Below are positions 18,359-27,947 of a DNA stretch of 64,000 nucleotides, in pieces (position 1 is the stretch's first letter; the number at the start of each line of letters is the position of its first letter). The position numbers and the translations under genes are program-made. A model generated the notes under the pieces. That model worked only from the letters and a program-made list of their open reading frames with translations. It made no database searches and was not told the origin of the DNA. Origin of the DNA: Polaromonas sp. UBA4122. Lineage in GTDB: Bacteria; Pseudomonadota; Gammaproteobacteria; Burkholderiales; Burkholderiaceae_C. The stretch covers positions 1-64,000 of the forward strand of contig DFWY01000029.1 in the NCBI GenBank assembly GCA_002381615.1, written 5' to 3'.

Positions 18359-18400
18359 ATGACCCCTTTGCGGTGAGTCCGCCTTTATTCTGGCGCCCAA

Positions 18401-18465
18401 TTTTTTAAGCCTTTTAGGCTTCTAGCCCAATATTGCCGGGCGCAATAAGCTATTAAATAAATAGC
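18401..18465 (-). repeat. Palindromic repeat copy R3
   Basis: Contains CTTCTAGCCCAATATTGCC, the GGGCGCAATAAGC spacer and the inner palindrome GCTATTAAATAAATAGC. A well-preserved intergenic copy downstream of the sensor kinase. Confidence 0.75.
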
Positions 18466-18535
18466 GTGCTCAGCGCTAGAAGTGAACGGTAGAGGGCGGC
18501 CGAGGGGCTGTGGCAAACTCGCTGCTTTGCCAACT

Positions 18536-19441
18536 GTGTCTTTAAACAACATTCAGAAAATCATCCGGCACATCGCCGCAAAAATCAAAGCGAACGGTTT
18601 CACGCGAGTAGCGGCAGCTCTGAGCATCGCGCTGACCCTGATGCTTGCCTGGCTACCGCTGGCGCGCGCTGCGGCCCCGGACATCAAATGCCCCGATGGC
18701 AAAATGGCGGACGGCATTGAACGCGCCGGCAGCAGCCAGTATTGCGTGGTCATCCGTAAATTCGAACCCGCCGGGGCCAGCGCCCGGGTGCTGCTCGTAT
18801 TCCTGCATGGTGACCACGGCGGAAGCGTCGAGTTGCCGGTGGACAGCGGCACGGCGTTTAACCTGTCGCAACAACTCAAAGCCACCACCATCGCCCTCCA
18901 GCGGCCGGGCTACCGCAGCTATTTTGGCGTATCTGACGGCACCACCAGCGCGCAGGATGACGACTACACGCCCGGCAATGTCGAGATACTCGCGGCTGCG
19001 CTGGAGCGGCTGCGCACGCTCAACCCCGGTAAAAAGATACTGCTGATCGGCTACTCGGGGGGCGCTGCCATGACGGCGCTGCTGGCCGGCCGTTTTCCGG
19101 CCAGTGCCGATGCTTACCTGTTGGCCGCTTGCCCGTGCGATGTACCGCAGTGGCGGCAATGGCGCAATGCTTTGCTTGGCAAAGCGGATCACTGGACGCA
19201 CAGCCTGTCGCCGCAGGGCGAAGTGGACAATATCAAGGCGGGCACGCGCATCAGCCTGGTGGTCGGCAACAAAGACGACGACACGCTGCCCAAATTCAGC
19301 GAAGCCTATGTGGCCAGCCTGCAAACTCAGGGTGTGAAAACGCGCCTGACTTACGCAATCGGTGCCACCCATGTGTCGGTGCAGCGCTCGCCAGAGTTTT
19401 TCATGCTGGCACAGGAACTGGCGGCAGCGTTGTCAAGGTAA
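18536..19441 (+). CDS. Exported alpha/beta hydrolase
   Basis: About 301 aa if the in-frame GTG at 18536 is used; the frame is open back to 18482 and the start is uncertain. A hydrophobic core (VAAALSIALTLMLAWLPLARAAA) makes a signal peptide with cleavage after ARA/AAA. Catalytic motifs: nucleophile in LIGYSGGAAM, Asp in VVGNKDDDTLP, His in IGATHVSVQ. Likely a periplasmic esterase or peptidase-like hydrolase. The first ~17 codons copy the start of the tex gene found at 38621. Confidence 0.75.
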   Translation: MSLNNIQKIIRHIAAKIKANGFTRVAAALSIALTLMLAWLPLARAAAPDIKCPDGKMADGIERAGSSQYCVVIRKFEPAGASARVLLVFLHGDHGGSVELPVDSGTAFNLSQQLKATTIALQRPGYRSYFGVSDGTTSAQDDDYTPGNVEILAAALERLRTLNPGKKILLIGYSGGAAMTALLAGRFPASADAYLLAACPCDVPQWRQWRNALLGKADHWTHSLSPQGEVDNIKAGTRISLVVGNKDDDTLPKFSEAYVASLQTQGVKTRLTYAIGATHVSVQRSPEFFMLAQELAAALSR

Positions 19442-19531
19442 CCGAGTCGCCCGGAGTTTGAAATACGGTTCCAGCACAGGCATGCGGGCATCTTTACGCT
19501 ATCCTTTCACCTCTTTCCATTCCTGACTGCC

Positions 19532-20167
19532 ATGATGTCCAAACGCTTCCTCAAATTCATCCCGGCCGCGCTGATTGCGGCCAGTCTGCTAATTGCCGGC
19601 TGCAACGAGGCTCCCGGCACCGGCACCGGCACACCGGCGAAAGCCGCCTCCACGCCGGTCTCGATGGCCGCGATTGCAGCCGAAGCCAAGGGTTTCACGG
19701 CAGGCACGATAATGAGCGCGCGCACCGTTTACGTTTTCTTTGATGCACAATGCCCGCATTGCGGCGCGCTGTGGGAAGCCGCGAAACCGCTGAATTCCCA
19801 GGCGAAATTTGTCTGGATTCCCGTGGGCCTCCTGAACCCGTCGAGCACGGCCCAGGGCGCCACCTTGCTGGCCGCCAAGGACCCGGTCGCTGCGATGGAT
19901 GAACATGAAGCCTCCATGCAGGCCCAGCGGGGCGGCATCAGCGCGGGCAGCGACATCGAGGCGCAGAAGGCCGTTGTTGCCAAAAACACGGAGCTGTTGA
20001 CCCGCTTTGGCTTCACCTCAGTCCCGAGCATTGTGGCCACCCAGGCACAGACCGGCGCCTTGGTGACGCACGAAGGCACCTTGTCGACCGCCGACCTCGC
20101 GGCATTGCTGGGACTGCAGCCCCCCGCCGGCTCGCCGGGCGAACCGGGGAACTCAAGCGCAAAGTAA
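19532..20167 (+). CDS. DsbG/DsbC-like thioredoxin-fold lipoprotein
   Basis: 211 aa. The N-terminus ends in LLIAGC, a lipobox, so the protein is probably a lipoprotein. The thioredoxin fold has active site CPHC (FFDAQCPHCGALW) and cis-Pro in FTSVPSIV. It lacks the N-terminal dimerisation domain of full DsbC/DsbG. The low-complexity GTGTGTP linker follows the lipid anchor. Likely a periplasmic disulfide reductase or isomerase. Confidence 0.85.
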   Translation: MMSKRFLKFIPAALIAASLLIAGCNEAPGTGTGTPAKAASTPVSMAAIAAEAKGFTAGTIMSARTVYVFFDAQCPHCGALWEAAKPLNSQAKFVWIPVGLLNPSSTAQGATLLAAKDPVAAMDEHEASMQAQRGGISAGSDIEAQKAVVAKNTELLTRFGFTSVPSIVATQAQTGALVTHEGTLSTADLAALLGLQPPAGSPGEPGNSSAK

Positions 20168-20228
20168 GCATCCAGCCCCAACCGTCATTTTCAGGGGCGC
20201 TGCCGGCTGGCTTGAACATTTTCATATG

Positions 20229-20286
20229 CAAAAAGTGCCTCTAGCCCAATAGGCACGGGCACAGGCAGCTATTATTTTAATAGTTC
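20229..20286 (-). repeat. Palindromic repeat copy R4
   Basis: AAAAAGTGCCTCTAGCCCAA, then GGCACGGGCACAGGCAGC, then TATTATTTTAATAG: a full copy between the convergent DsbG-like gene and serA. Such a position suits a bidirectional transcription end. Confidence 0.75.
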
Positions 20287-20311
20287 AATGCCCCGTCACC
20301 GCAGGCTGCGC

Positions 20312-21541
20312 TCAAAAAAGAATACGGCTGCGCAGGGTGCCGGGCACCTTTAAAAGTTTAGCCAGCGCCATGTCGGAGTGCTCCGCATCGATGTCAATCA
20401 CCACATAACCGATGGCTTCATTGGTCTGCAGGTACTGCGCGGCGATATTGATGTGGTTGTCGGAAAAAACCTTGTTGATTTTCGAAAGAACGCCGGGCAC
20501 GTTGCGGTGAATGTGCAGCAGCCTGTGTTTGCCGGGGTGGGCCGGCAGCGCCACCTCGGGGAAGTTGACGGACGAGGTTGAGGTGCCGTTGTCGCTGTAC
20601 TTCACCAGTTTTTCCGCCACTTCAACGCCAATATTTTCTTGCGCTTCCATCGTCGATCCCCCGACGTGCGGCGTCAGTATCACGTTGTCGAGGCCGCGCA
20701 GCGGCGACTCGAACACGTCCTTGTTGCTGCGCGGCTCCACCGGGAAAACATCAATCGCCGCGCCCAGCAGCGTTCTCTGGCGCAGGGCTTCGGCCAGCGG
20801 CTCAATCTCGACCACCGTGCCGCGCGAAGCGTTGATCAGCACGCTGCCCGGCTTCATCGCGGCAATTTCTGCGGCGCCAATCATCCATTGCGTGGCTTTG
20901 GTTTCGGGCACATGCAGGCTGACCACATCGGCTTCTGCCAGCAAATCCTTCAGCCGGGCCACCGGCCGGGCATTGCCCAGCGGCAGCTTGGTGACCACAT
21001 CGAAAAACACCACCTTCATGCCCAGCGCTTCTGCCAGCACCGACAACTGCGTGCCGATGGAGCCATAACCGACGATGCCCAGGGTCTTGCCGCGAATTTC
21101 ATAAGCGTTCTCGGCCGACTTGAGCCAGCCGCCACGGTGCGCCACCGCGCTTTTCTCGGGCACGCCCCGCAGCAACAAAATGGCTTCGGCCAGCACCAAT
21201 TCAGCGACAGAACGGGTATTGGAAAACGGCGCATTAAACACCGCAATGCCGCGCTCGCGCGCCGCATTCAAATCAACCTGGTTGGTGCCTATGCAAAAGC
21301 AGCCGACCGCCACCAGCTTGGCCGCATGGGAAAACACCTCAGCCGTGAGCTGGGTCCGGGAGCGGATGCCGACAAAATGCACGTCCGCGATTTTGGCTTT
21401 GAGCTCGTTGTCTGGCAGCGCTCCGGCCAGGCTTTCGATGTGCGTGTAGCCCGCCGCTTTCAGCACATCGACCGCCGAAGGGTGAATACCCTCCAGCAGG
21501 AGAAACTTGATTTTGTTTTTGTCGATGGAGGTTTTGCGCAT
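20312..21541 (-). CDS. serA: D-3-phosphoglycerate dehydrogenase
   Basis: 409 aa, matching the E. coli SerA length (410). NAD loop LGIVGYGSIGTQLSVLAEAL, catalytic region NASRGTVVEIEPL, and catalytic His in LTPHVGGSTMEAQENI. The C-terminal ACT domain (about 335-409, HRNVPGVLSKINKVFS) binds serine for feedback inhibition in this class. First step of serine synthesis from 3-phosphoglycerate. Monocistronic, convergent with the preceding gene. Confidence 0.95.
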   Translation of the reverse strand: MRKTSIDKNKIKFLLLEGIHPSAVDVLKAAGYTHIESLAGALPDNELKAKIADVHFVGIRSRTQLTAEVFSHAAKLVAVGCFCIGTNQVDLNAARERGIAVFNAPFSNTRSVAELVLAEAILLLRGVPEKSAVAHRGGWLKSAENAYEIRGKTLGIVGYGSIGTQLSVLAEALGMKVVFFDVVTKLPLGNARPVARLKDLLAEADVVSLHVPETKATQWMIGAAEIAAMKPGSVLINASRGTVVEIEPLAEALRQRTLLGAAIDVFPVEPRSNKDVFESPLRGLDNVILTPHVGGSTMEAQENIGVEVAEKLVKYSDNGTSTSSVNFPEVALPAHPGKHRLLHIHRNVPGVLSKINKVFSDNHINIAAQYLQTNEAIGYVVIDIDAEHSDMALAKLLKVPGTLRSRILF

Positions 21542-21650
21542 GGGAGGCTGCTGAGTTGGTGAGTGATCCTAAACTGTTCCCCATTCTGGAGAAATAGACA
21601 GTAACGAAGCGGTAACGGGCGCGGCCATCATCACCCGCCTCTATTTGCTT

Positions 21651-21702
21651 CTTATTTAATAGCTGCTTGCGCAATATCCACGGGGTCTAGAGATACCTTT
21701 TG
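21651..21702 (+). repeat. Palindromic repeat copy R5
   Basis: TTATTTAATAGCTGCTTGCGC, a spacer, then GGGTCTAGAGATACCTTTT, in the 298-nt gap 21542-21839 between serA and cusA. Apart from this repeat I see nothing functional in that gap. Confidence 0.75.
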
Positions 21703-21839
21703 TATAAATATTGGCGAGTAGAGCACGCTGGATTCCGACCTTCGCCAGAATGACAAATTGTGCATGGATTGCCGCGCTGCGCTCGCTATGACGAATTTAT
21801 AGTACCGCCTTCTGTCGCTTCACTGCTCCATGCCTCATA

Positions 21840-24800
21840 TCAGTTCTCCATGCCCCGCTTCAGCCGCCACTGCTTGACCAACGCATAAATCGCCGGAATC
21901 ACGGCCAGCGTCAGTACCGTGCTTGAGATCATGCCGCCCACCATCGGCGCGGCGATACGGCTCATGACTTCCGAGCCAGTGCCTGTGCCCCACATGATGG
22001 GCAGCAGGCCGGCCATGATCGCCACCACGGTCATCATCTTCGGTCGCACGCGCTCGACGGCGCCTTCCATCACGGCCTCATAAAGGTCGCCGACGCTGGG
22101 CGCACGGCCGGATTCGCGGCACTTCGCCTTGACCGCTTCCCAGGCATGATCGAGGTAGATCAGCATGATCACGCCGGTCTCGGCAGCCACCCCGGCGAGC
22201 GCAATAAAGCCGACCGCTACCGCCACCGACAGGTTGTAGCCGAGCAGCCACATCAGCCAGACGCCGCCGACCAGGGCGAACGGCACCGACAGCATCACGA
22301 TCAGCGTTTCAGTGATGCGCCTGAAGTTGAGATAGAGCAGCAGGAAGATGGACAACAGCGTCACCGGGATGACGACCTTCATCTTTGCGGCTGCCCGCTC
22401 CATGTACTCGAACTGGCCACTCCAGGTGGCGTAGTAGCCGGGTGGGAACTTGACCTGCTCGGCCACCGCCTTCTTCGCGTCGGCGACATAGCCGCCAATG
22501 TCGCGATCGCGAATGTCGACATAGATGTAGGCGGACAGCAGCGCATTCTCGGTGCGGATGCCGGGCGCACCCTTGGCGACGACCACCTTGGCCACTTGCC
22601 CCAAGGGGATCATGGCACCGTCCGTCGTGGGGATCAGGACCTCGCGGGCAATCTGCTGCGGGTCAGAGCGCAGCTCGCGCGGATAGCGCACCGTCACGCC
22701 AAAGCGCTCCCGGCCCTCGACGGTGGTGGTAACTGTTTCACCACCGAGCGCCGTGCCGATCACGTCCAGCAGGTCGCCCACGGCCAGCCCGTAGCGGGCC
22801 AGTTGCTCGCGGTCCGGTTCGATGTTGAGGTAGAAGCCGCCGGTAATGCGCTCGGCAAAAGCGCTGGAAGTGCCCGGCACAGCTTTCACCACGGTCTCAA
22901 TCTGCTTGGCCAGTTTTTCCATTTCGTCCAGATCCTTGCCAAAAACCTTGATACCGATCGGTGTGCGAATGCCGGTAGACAGCATGTCGATGCGCGCCTT
23001 GATCGGCATGGTCCAGGAGTTCGCGACGCCGGGGAATTGCAGTGCTTTGTCCAATTCGGCAATCAGCTTGTCAATGGTCATTCCCGCGCGCCATTCGGAT
23101 GGTGGCTTGAGGTTGATCACCGTCTCGAACATTTCGGTCGGTGCCGGATCGGTTGCCGTGTTGGCGCGCCCGGCCTTGCCATAGACCGAGCTCACTTCGG
23201 GGAAGCTCTTGATGATCTTGTCCTGCGTCTGCAGCAGCTCAGCCGCTTTGGTGATCGACATGCCGGGCAGGGAAGCCGGCATGTAGAGCAGCGATCCCTC
23301 GTTGAGCGTGGGCATGAACTCCGAGCCAAGCTGGGAGGCCGGGTAGACCGAGAGGCCCAATACCACCAAGGCGGCGGCGATGGTCATCTTCTTCCAGCGC
23401 ATCACGCCGGCGATGATGGGTCGATAGACCCAGATCAGGAAGCGATTCACCGGATTTTTCGCCTCCGGCATGATCTTGCCGCGGATGAACAACAGCATCA
23501 ACACCGGCACCAAGGTGACCGACAGCAGCGCAGCGCCGGCCATGGAGAAGGTCTTGGTGTAGGCCAGTGGCGAGAACAGCCGCCCTTCCTGGCCTTCCAG
23601 GCTGAAGACCGGCAGGAAGGACACCGTGATGATCAGCAGCGAGAAGAACAGTGCCGGCCCGACTTCCTTGCAGGCGGCCAGCATGGCATCAAACCGATCG
23701 CTGGTCGTGTGACCCTCGGGCAGGCGCTCCAGGTGTTTGTGGGCGTTCTCGATCATGACGATGGCCGCGTCGATCATGGCGCCGATGGCAATCGCAATGC
23801 CGCCCAGGCTCATCAGATTGGAGCTCATGCCCAACAGCCGCATGGCAATGAAGGAGATCAGGATGCCCACCGGCAACATCAGGATGGCGACCAGTGCGCT
23901 ACGCACATGCAACAGGAAGATGACACAGACCGCCGCGACGATGAGCGATTCCTCCAGCAGCGTTCTCTTCAGGGTTTCGATGGCGCTGTTGATCAACTCG
24001 GAACGGTCATAGACTGGTTGCACCGTCACTCCTGCGGGCAAGCCGGGGCCGATTTCGGCGATCTTGTCTTTGACGTTACGGATCACTTCCAGCGCGTTCT
24101 GACCATAGCGGGCCATGACGATGCCCGACACCACTTCACCTTCTCCATTGAGTTCGGTCAGACCGCGTCGTTCATCGGGCACGAGTTCCACCCGCGCAAT
24201 GTCACGGATCAACACCGGCGTGCCCTTGTCGCTCTTGACCACCAGCAATTCGATATCGCTCTTGTCGCGCAAGTAGCCCTTGCCGCGCACCATGTACTCG
24301 GTCTCGGCCATCTCCACGGCCCGGCCGCCGACATCACGATTCGAGTCACGGATCACCTGCGCCACCTTCATCAGCGGGATGCTGTAGGCGCGCAGCTTTA
24401 CCGGGTCGACCGTCACCTGATAGGTTTGCACGAAGCCGCCGATGGAGGCCACTTCAGCGACGCCGTGCGCCTTGGTCAACTGATAGCGCACATACCAGTC
24501 CTGGATGGAACGCAGTTCGGCCAGTGTCTTGTCTTTGGCCAGCAACGCGTATTGGTAGACCCAGCCGACCCCGGTGGCGTCGGGGCCGATCTGCGGCGTG
24601 ATTCCCTTGGGCATGCGCCCGGAAGCAAAGTTGAGGTACTCCAGCACGCGCGAGCGTGCCCAGTAGATGTCGGTACCGTCTTCGAAGATGATGTAAACGA
24701 AGGACGCGCCGAAGAAAGAAAAGCCGCGCACCACCTTGGATTTGGGTACCGACAGCATGGAGGTCGTCAGCGGGTAGGTGACCTGATCTTCCACCACCTG

Positions 24801-24974
24801 CGGCGCCTGGCCGGGGTACTCGGTGTAGACGATGACCTGCACGTCCGAGAGGTCAGGCAGGGCGTCGATCGGCGTTCTGAGGACCGCGAAAACGCCCCAG
24901 AGAACAATGAACAGGGTGGCGAGCAGGACGAGGAAGCGGTTTCTTCCCGACCATTCGATGATTTTGGACAGCAT
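21840..24974 (-). CDS. cusA: Cu(I)/Ag(I) efflux RND transporter, inner-membrane pump CusA/SilA
   Basis: 1044 aa, the usual size (E. coli CusA 1047). Begins with TM1 (RNRFLVLLATLFIVLWGVFA). The HME family blocks are present, including GKAGRANTATDPAPTEMFET and SWTMPIKARIDMLSTGIRTP. The methionines in these blocks correspond to the metal-binding Met cluster of monovalent-cation pumps, so Cu(I)/Ag(I) is favoured over the Zn/Co/Cd (CzcA) type. Works as the trimeric proton-driven pump with CusB and CusC, encoded 12 nt and further upstream on the same strand. Confidence 0.95.
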   Translation of the reverse strand: MLSKIIEWSGRNRFLVLLATLFIVLWGVFAVLRTPIDALPDLSDVQVIVYTEYPGQAPQVVEDQVTYPLTTSMLSVPKSKVVRGFSFFGASFVYIIFEDGTDIYWARSRVLEYLNFASGRMPKGITPQIGPDATGVGWVYQYALLAKDKTLAELRSIQDWYVRYQLTKAHGVAEVASIGGFVQTYQVTVDPVKLRAYSIPLMKVAQVIRDSNRDVGGRAVEMAETEYMVRGKGYLRDKSDIELLVVKSDKGTPVLIRDIARVELVPDERRGLTELNGEGEVVSGIVMARYGQNALEVIRNVKDKIAEIGPGLPAGVTVQPVYDRSELINSAIETLKRTLLEESLIVAAVCVIFLLHVRSALVAILMLPVGILISFIAMRLLGMSSNLMSLGGIAIAIGAMIDAAIVMIENAHKHLERLPEGHTTSDRFDAMLAACKEVGPALFFSLLIITVSFLPVFSLEGQEGRLFSPLAYTKTFSMAGAALLSVTLVPVLMLLFIRGKIMPEAKNPVNRFLIWVYRPIIAGVMRWKKMTIAAALVVLGLSVYPASQLGSEFMPTLNEGSLLYMPASLPGMSITKAAELLQTQDKIIKSFPEVSSVYGKAGRANTATDPAPTEMFETVINLKPPSEWRAGMTIDKLIAELDKALQFPGVANSWTMPIKARIDMLSTGIRTPIGIKVFGKDLDEMEKLAKQIETVVKAVPGTSSAFAERITGGFYLNIEPDREQLARYGLAVGDLLDVIGTALGGETVTTTVEGRERFGVTVRYPRELRSDPQQIAREVLIPTTDGAMIPLGQVAKVVVAKGAPGIRTENALLSAYIYVDIRDRDIGGYVADAKKAVAEQVKFPPGYYATWSGQFEYMERAAAKMKVVIPVTLLSIFLLLYLNFRRITETLIVMLSVPFALVGGVWLMWLLGYNLSVAVAVGFIALAGVAAETGVIMLIYLDHAWEAVKAKCRESGRAPSVGDLYEAVMEGAVERVRPKMMTVVAIMAGLLPIMWGTGTGSEVMSRIAAPMVGGMISSTVLTLAVIPAIYALVKQWRLKRGMEN

Positions 24975-24986
24975 GCTAGATCCCGG

Positions 24987-26621
24987 TCAGTGAGCGCTGG
25001 TAGCGGACGCGGGTGCACTGGCCCCTTTGGCAATAGCCATTGGTTTGACATCGGTGATGACCCATTCACCCGGCTGACGCTCGACGAACTGGACAGCGAC
25101 CTTGGCTCCCGGCTTCAAGTCTTTGAGCAAGGCGTCATTGGCGACCTTGAACTCCATGGTCATGGCCGGCCACTTCAGGCTGGCGACCGGGCCGTGACTG
25201 AGGCTGACTGTGCCCGCTTTCGCATCAATGCTGTCCACCGTTCCTTCGGCATGGTGGCCTGATGCTTTGACGGCTGGCAGCTCTTGCTCTGCCGGCGTTC
25301 CCGCTTTGACTGCCGCTGCTGGGGCCGAGCTGCCGAAACCGCCGACTGCCGCCTTCAGATTGCTTTCGGCATCGATCAGGAAGTTGGCCGCAACCACCAC
25401 CTGTTCACCGTCCTTCAAGCCCTCGCGGATTTCAACGTAGTTGTCGGTGCGCGAGCCGAGCTTGACCTCGCGCGGCTCGAAGCGGCCTTCGCCTTGCTGG
25501 ATCAGGACAATCTGGCGTGTGCCGCTATCGATGACCGCAGACACTGGCACGGTGACCACCTGGCCCTTGGCCGTTACGGGTAATTCCACCTGGGCGAACA
25601 TGGCGGGTTTGAGGAGCAGGCCGGGGTTGGCGAGTTCCACGCGCACCGCAACGGTCCGCGTCTCGGCCTTGAGGGTCGGGTAAATGTAGGTCACGGTGCC
25701 CGTGAACTCCTTGTCCGGGTAGGCGTTGATTTTGACCTTTGCTTTGGCACCGGATTTGACCAGGCCGATGTCCTGCTCGAAGACGTCTGCAACAACCCAC
25801 ACGGCAGATAAATCCGCGACTTGATAGAGCGCATCGCCAGGCATGAAGCGCATGCCCTGCACGGCCTTTTTCTCCATGACGATGCCGGCCACTGGGGAGA
25901 GGAAGGTCATCGTCCGTTTCGTCTCACCGGATTTGGCCAACGCCTTGACCTGTTGTTGCGAAATATCCCAGTTCCTGAGGCGTTGCAGGCTGGCCTCGGC
26001 CAGTTGCTTCATGCCCGCCTGTGCCTGGCCGCCCGCATCCTTGAGCGATTCCACGCCTTGCGCAGCAATGGCGTATTCCCGCTGGGCGGACACCAGTTCC
26101 GGGCTATAGACCTCGAACAGCGGCTGGCCCTTGCTGACAGGCTGGCCGGTGAAATTTACATACAGGCGCTCGACGTAACCCTCGAACTTGGGAGCAATGG
26201 CGTAGACCCGCCGTTCATCCGGTTCGATCCGTCCGGCCGCGCGGACTAATCTGTCCATGGTGCGGAGCTGGGCGGGCTCGGTGCGTACCCCGAGTTTTTG
26301 AACCTTCTCGGTGCTGATCTTGATCTGGTTGGCGGAAGCCGGTTCAGTATCTTCCTCGCCCGTGTAGACCGCAATGTAATCCATGCCCATCGGATCTTTT
26401 TTCGGGGTAGGAGAGGTGTCGGGCAGGCCCATCGGGTTGCGGTAATAAAGAAGTTTTCTCTCCTTTTTTCCGGTGTCGCCGGCCGTATTGGCGGCACCGG
26501 CCGTCACCGCTGCAGTGCCATGGGACTGGGAGGCCCCCCTGTTGCCTAACCAGTAGCCACCGCCAGCAGCGATCAGCACGACCACGACCACGCCGATGGC
26601 AATTCCAGTACCCTGTTTCAT
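24987..26621 (-). CDS. cusB: CusB-type periplasmic adaptor with a fused CusF-like domain
   Basis: 544 aa, against ~400 for E. coli CusB. One N-terminal membrane anchor (IAIGVVVVVLIAAGGGYWLG) is followed by a heavy-metal-binding motif (YYRNPMGLPDTSPTPKKDPM) and the barrel-sandwich/alpha-hairpin membrane fusion core. The extra C-terminus (about 455-535) is a CusF-like metallochaperone domain with LSHGPVASLKWPAMTMEF, keeping the His, Trp and two Met ligands known from CusF. The adaptor thus carries its own Cu(I)/Ag(I) chaperone. Overlaps cusC by 4 nt. Confidence 0.93.
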   Translation of the reverse strand: MKQGTGIAIGVVVVVLIAAGGGYWLGNRGASQSHGTAAVTAGAANTAGDTGKKERKLLYYRNPMGLPDTSPTPKKDPMGMDYIAVYTGEEDTEPASANQIKISTEKVQKLGVRTEPAQLRTMDRLVRAAGRIEPDERRVYAIAPKFEGYVERLYVNFTGQPVSKGQPLFEVYSPELVSAQREYAIAAQGVESLKDAGGQAQAGMKQLAEASLQRLRNWDISQQQVKALAKSGETKRTMTFLSPVAGIVMEKKAVQGMRFMPGDALYQVADLSAVWVVADVFEQDIGLVKSGAKAKVKINAYPDKEFTGTVTYIYPTLKAETRTVAVRVELANPGLLLKPAMFAQVELPVTAKGQVVTVPVSAVIDSGTRQIVLIQQGEGRFEPREVKLGSRTDNYVEIREGLKDGEQVVVAANFLIDAESNLKAAVGGFGSSAPAAAVKAGTPAEQELPAVKASGHHAEGTVDSIDAKAGTVSLSHGPVASLKWPAMTMEFKVANDALLKDLKPGAKVAVQFVERQPGEWVITDVKPMAIAKGASAPASATSAH

Positions 26622-27892
26622 AGATCTTCCCCTAGTAGCTTTTCAACTTCGGCGAGACGCAATTGCGCCTCGGCCTGTGCCTTGATCTGGTTTTGTTTGG
26701 CCTGGCGGATTTGTCGCTGGGCGTCGAGCAGGGTGGCAAAATCCAGCTTGCCGTTCTCGTAGCCAGCCAGGGCCGCATTGAACGTCAGCTCAGCTTGCGG
26801 CAGAAGGCTGGTCGTCGCCAGCACATCCGTGCGTTGCGCCGCCTCCAAACCGGCCAGATTCTCCGAGAGTTCGGAGAGCAGCTGATTTGCGCTTGCCTCC
26901 TTGCGTGAGCGGGCGGCCGACAGCGTGGCCTCGGCTTCCCGTTCCTGCGAACGGCGTGAGGATTGTTGCAATGGAATGTTGATCTCCACCATCAACCCCC
27001 ATTCCTTGATCGCACTGCCATACTGGACCGGGGCAATGCCGACATTGAAATCCGGATAACGGTTCTTGTAGACCAGATCACGGCCTTTTTCGGCCGACTT
27101 GATGCGCGCCTCTTCGGTGAACAATTGCGGGTTGCGGGTGCGCACCCGCTCTTCCAGCGCCGCAGGGTTGAGTTGGCCTGGAACGGGCAAAGTGCGCAGT
27201 TTTTCCGGCTGCGCCAGAGGCGCTGCCGCGGGTCGTGCCAAGAGGGCATTCAGGCGTGCATTGACCTGTCGGCTTTCGCTCTCCAGGGCAACCAGTTCAT
27301 TCTTCATGTTGGTCTGCTCAATCTGCGCCCGGATGACGTCCTGCTGGGCGGAGAGACCGTTGGCGTATCGATTCTGCGCAATTTTCTCCAGACGGACGAT
27401 CAGATCGAGGATTTCCTGGGTCAATTTCTCGTTGCCATGCAGGAAATAACGTTGGGCCTGCGCGGTCTTGATCTTTGCTGCCAGTTCCGACCAGGTTCCC
27501 CTGGCCTTACCCCGGCTGCCTTCGGCTTCGAATTCGGCGATTTCCCGCTTCAAGTCCCGCTTGCCGAACCACGGCAGGTCCTGCATCAGCGTGTAGCGGG
27601 TGCTGCCGACATTGCTGGGCAAAAGGGTGGGGTTCTGCTCGCCCCCCTTGGTGATGTCCATCAACTCGGTGCGGAACCTGGGGTCAGGCAAGGCACCGGC
27701 CGGCGTCACACGCTCGGCGGCGGCCTGCGCCTCGTAACGCATGCCGGCGTATTCGGGATTTGCCTCCCTGGCGATGGCAAGCAACCTTTCCACATCCGCA
27801 CCCGGCGGTGCTTCCTGGGCCTGTGCCGCGAAGCACCAAATGCCGACAACAGCAGCGAACAAGAGGCCCCGGGGGCTCTGGAACGATTTCAT
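26618..27892 (-). CDS. cusC: Outer-membrane efflux protein CusC (TolC family)
   Basis: 424 aa from the ATG at 27892, chosen because AAGGA lies 7 nt upstream; an in-frame ATG at 27913 gives 7 more residues. Signal peptide LLFAAVVGIWCFAAQAQ, then two TolC-type OEP repeats with long coiled-coil helices (AQRYFLHGNEKLTQEILDLI; AALAGYENGKLDFATLLDAQ). No lipobox cysteine, unlike E. coli CusC. Forms the outer-membrane exit duct of the CusABC pump. Confidence 0.9.
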   Translation of the reverse strand: MKSFQSPRGLLFAAVVGIWCFAAQAQEAPPGADVERLLAIAREANPEYAGMRYEAQAAAERVTPAGALPDPRFRTELMDITKGGEQNPTLLPSNVGSTRYTLMQDLPWFGKRDLKREIAEFEAEGSRGKARGTWSELAAKIKTAQAQRYFLHGNEKLTQEILDLIVRLEKIAQNRYANGLSAQQDVIRAQIEQTNMKNELVALESESRQVNARLNALLARPAAAPLAQPEKLRTLPVPGQLNPAALEERVRTRNPQLFTEEARIKSAEKGRDLVYKNRYPDFNVGIAPVQYGSAIKEWGLMVEINIPLQQSSRRSQEREAEATLSAARSRKEASANQLLSELSENLAGLEAAQRTDVLATTSLLPQAELTFNAALAGYENGKLDFATLLDAQRQIRQAKQNQIKAQAEAQLRLAEVEKLLGEDL

Positions 27893-27947
27893 GCGAAGGT
27901 CCTTGTTTGTCATTTAATCGGGCCGGCAAGCGCCGGTCCTTGGCGGC

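Noticed and set aside
22146..25262. Very long plus-strand open frame opposite cusA/cusB
   Set aside because: It is the mirror frame of a GC-rich gene, His/Asp/Gln-rich with no family resemblance; the minus-strand cus genes explain the region.
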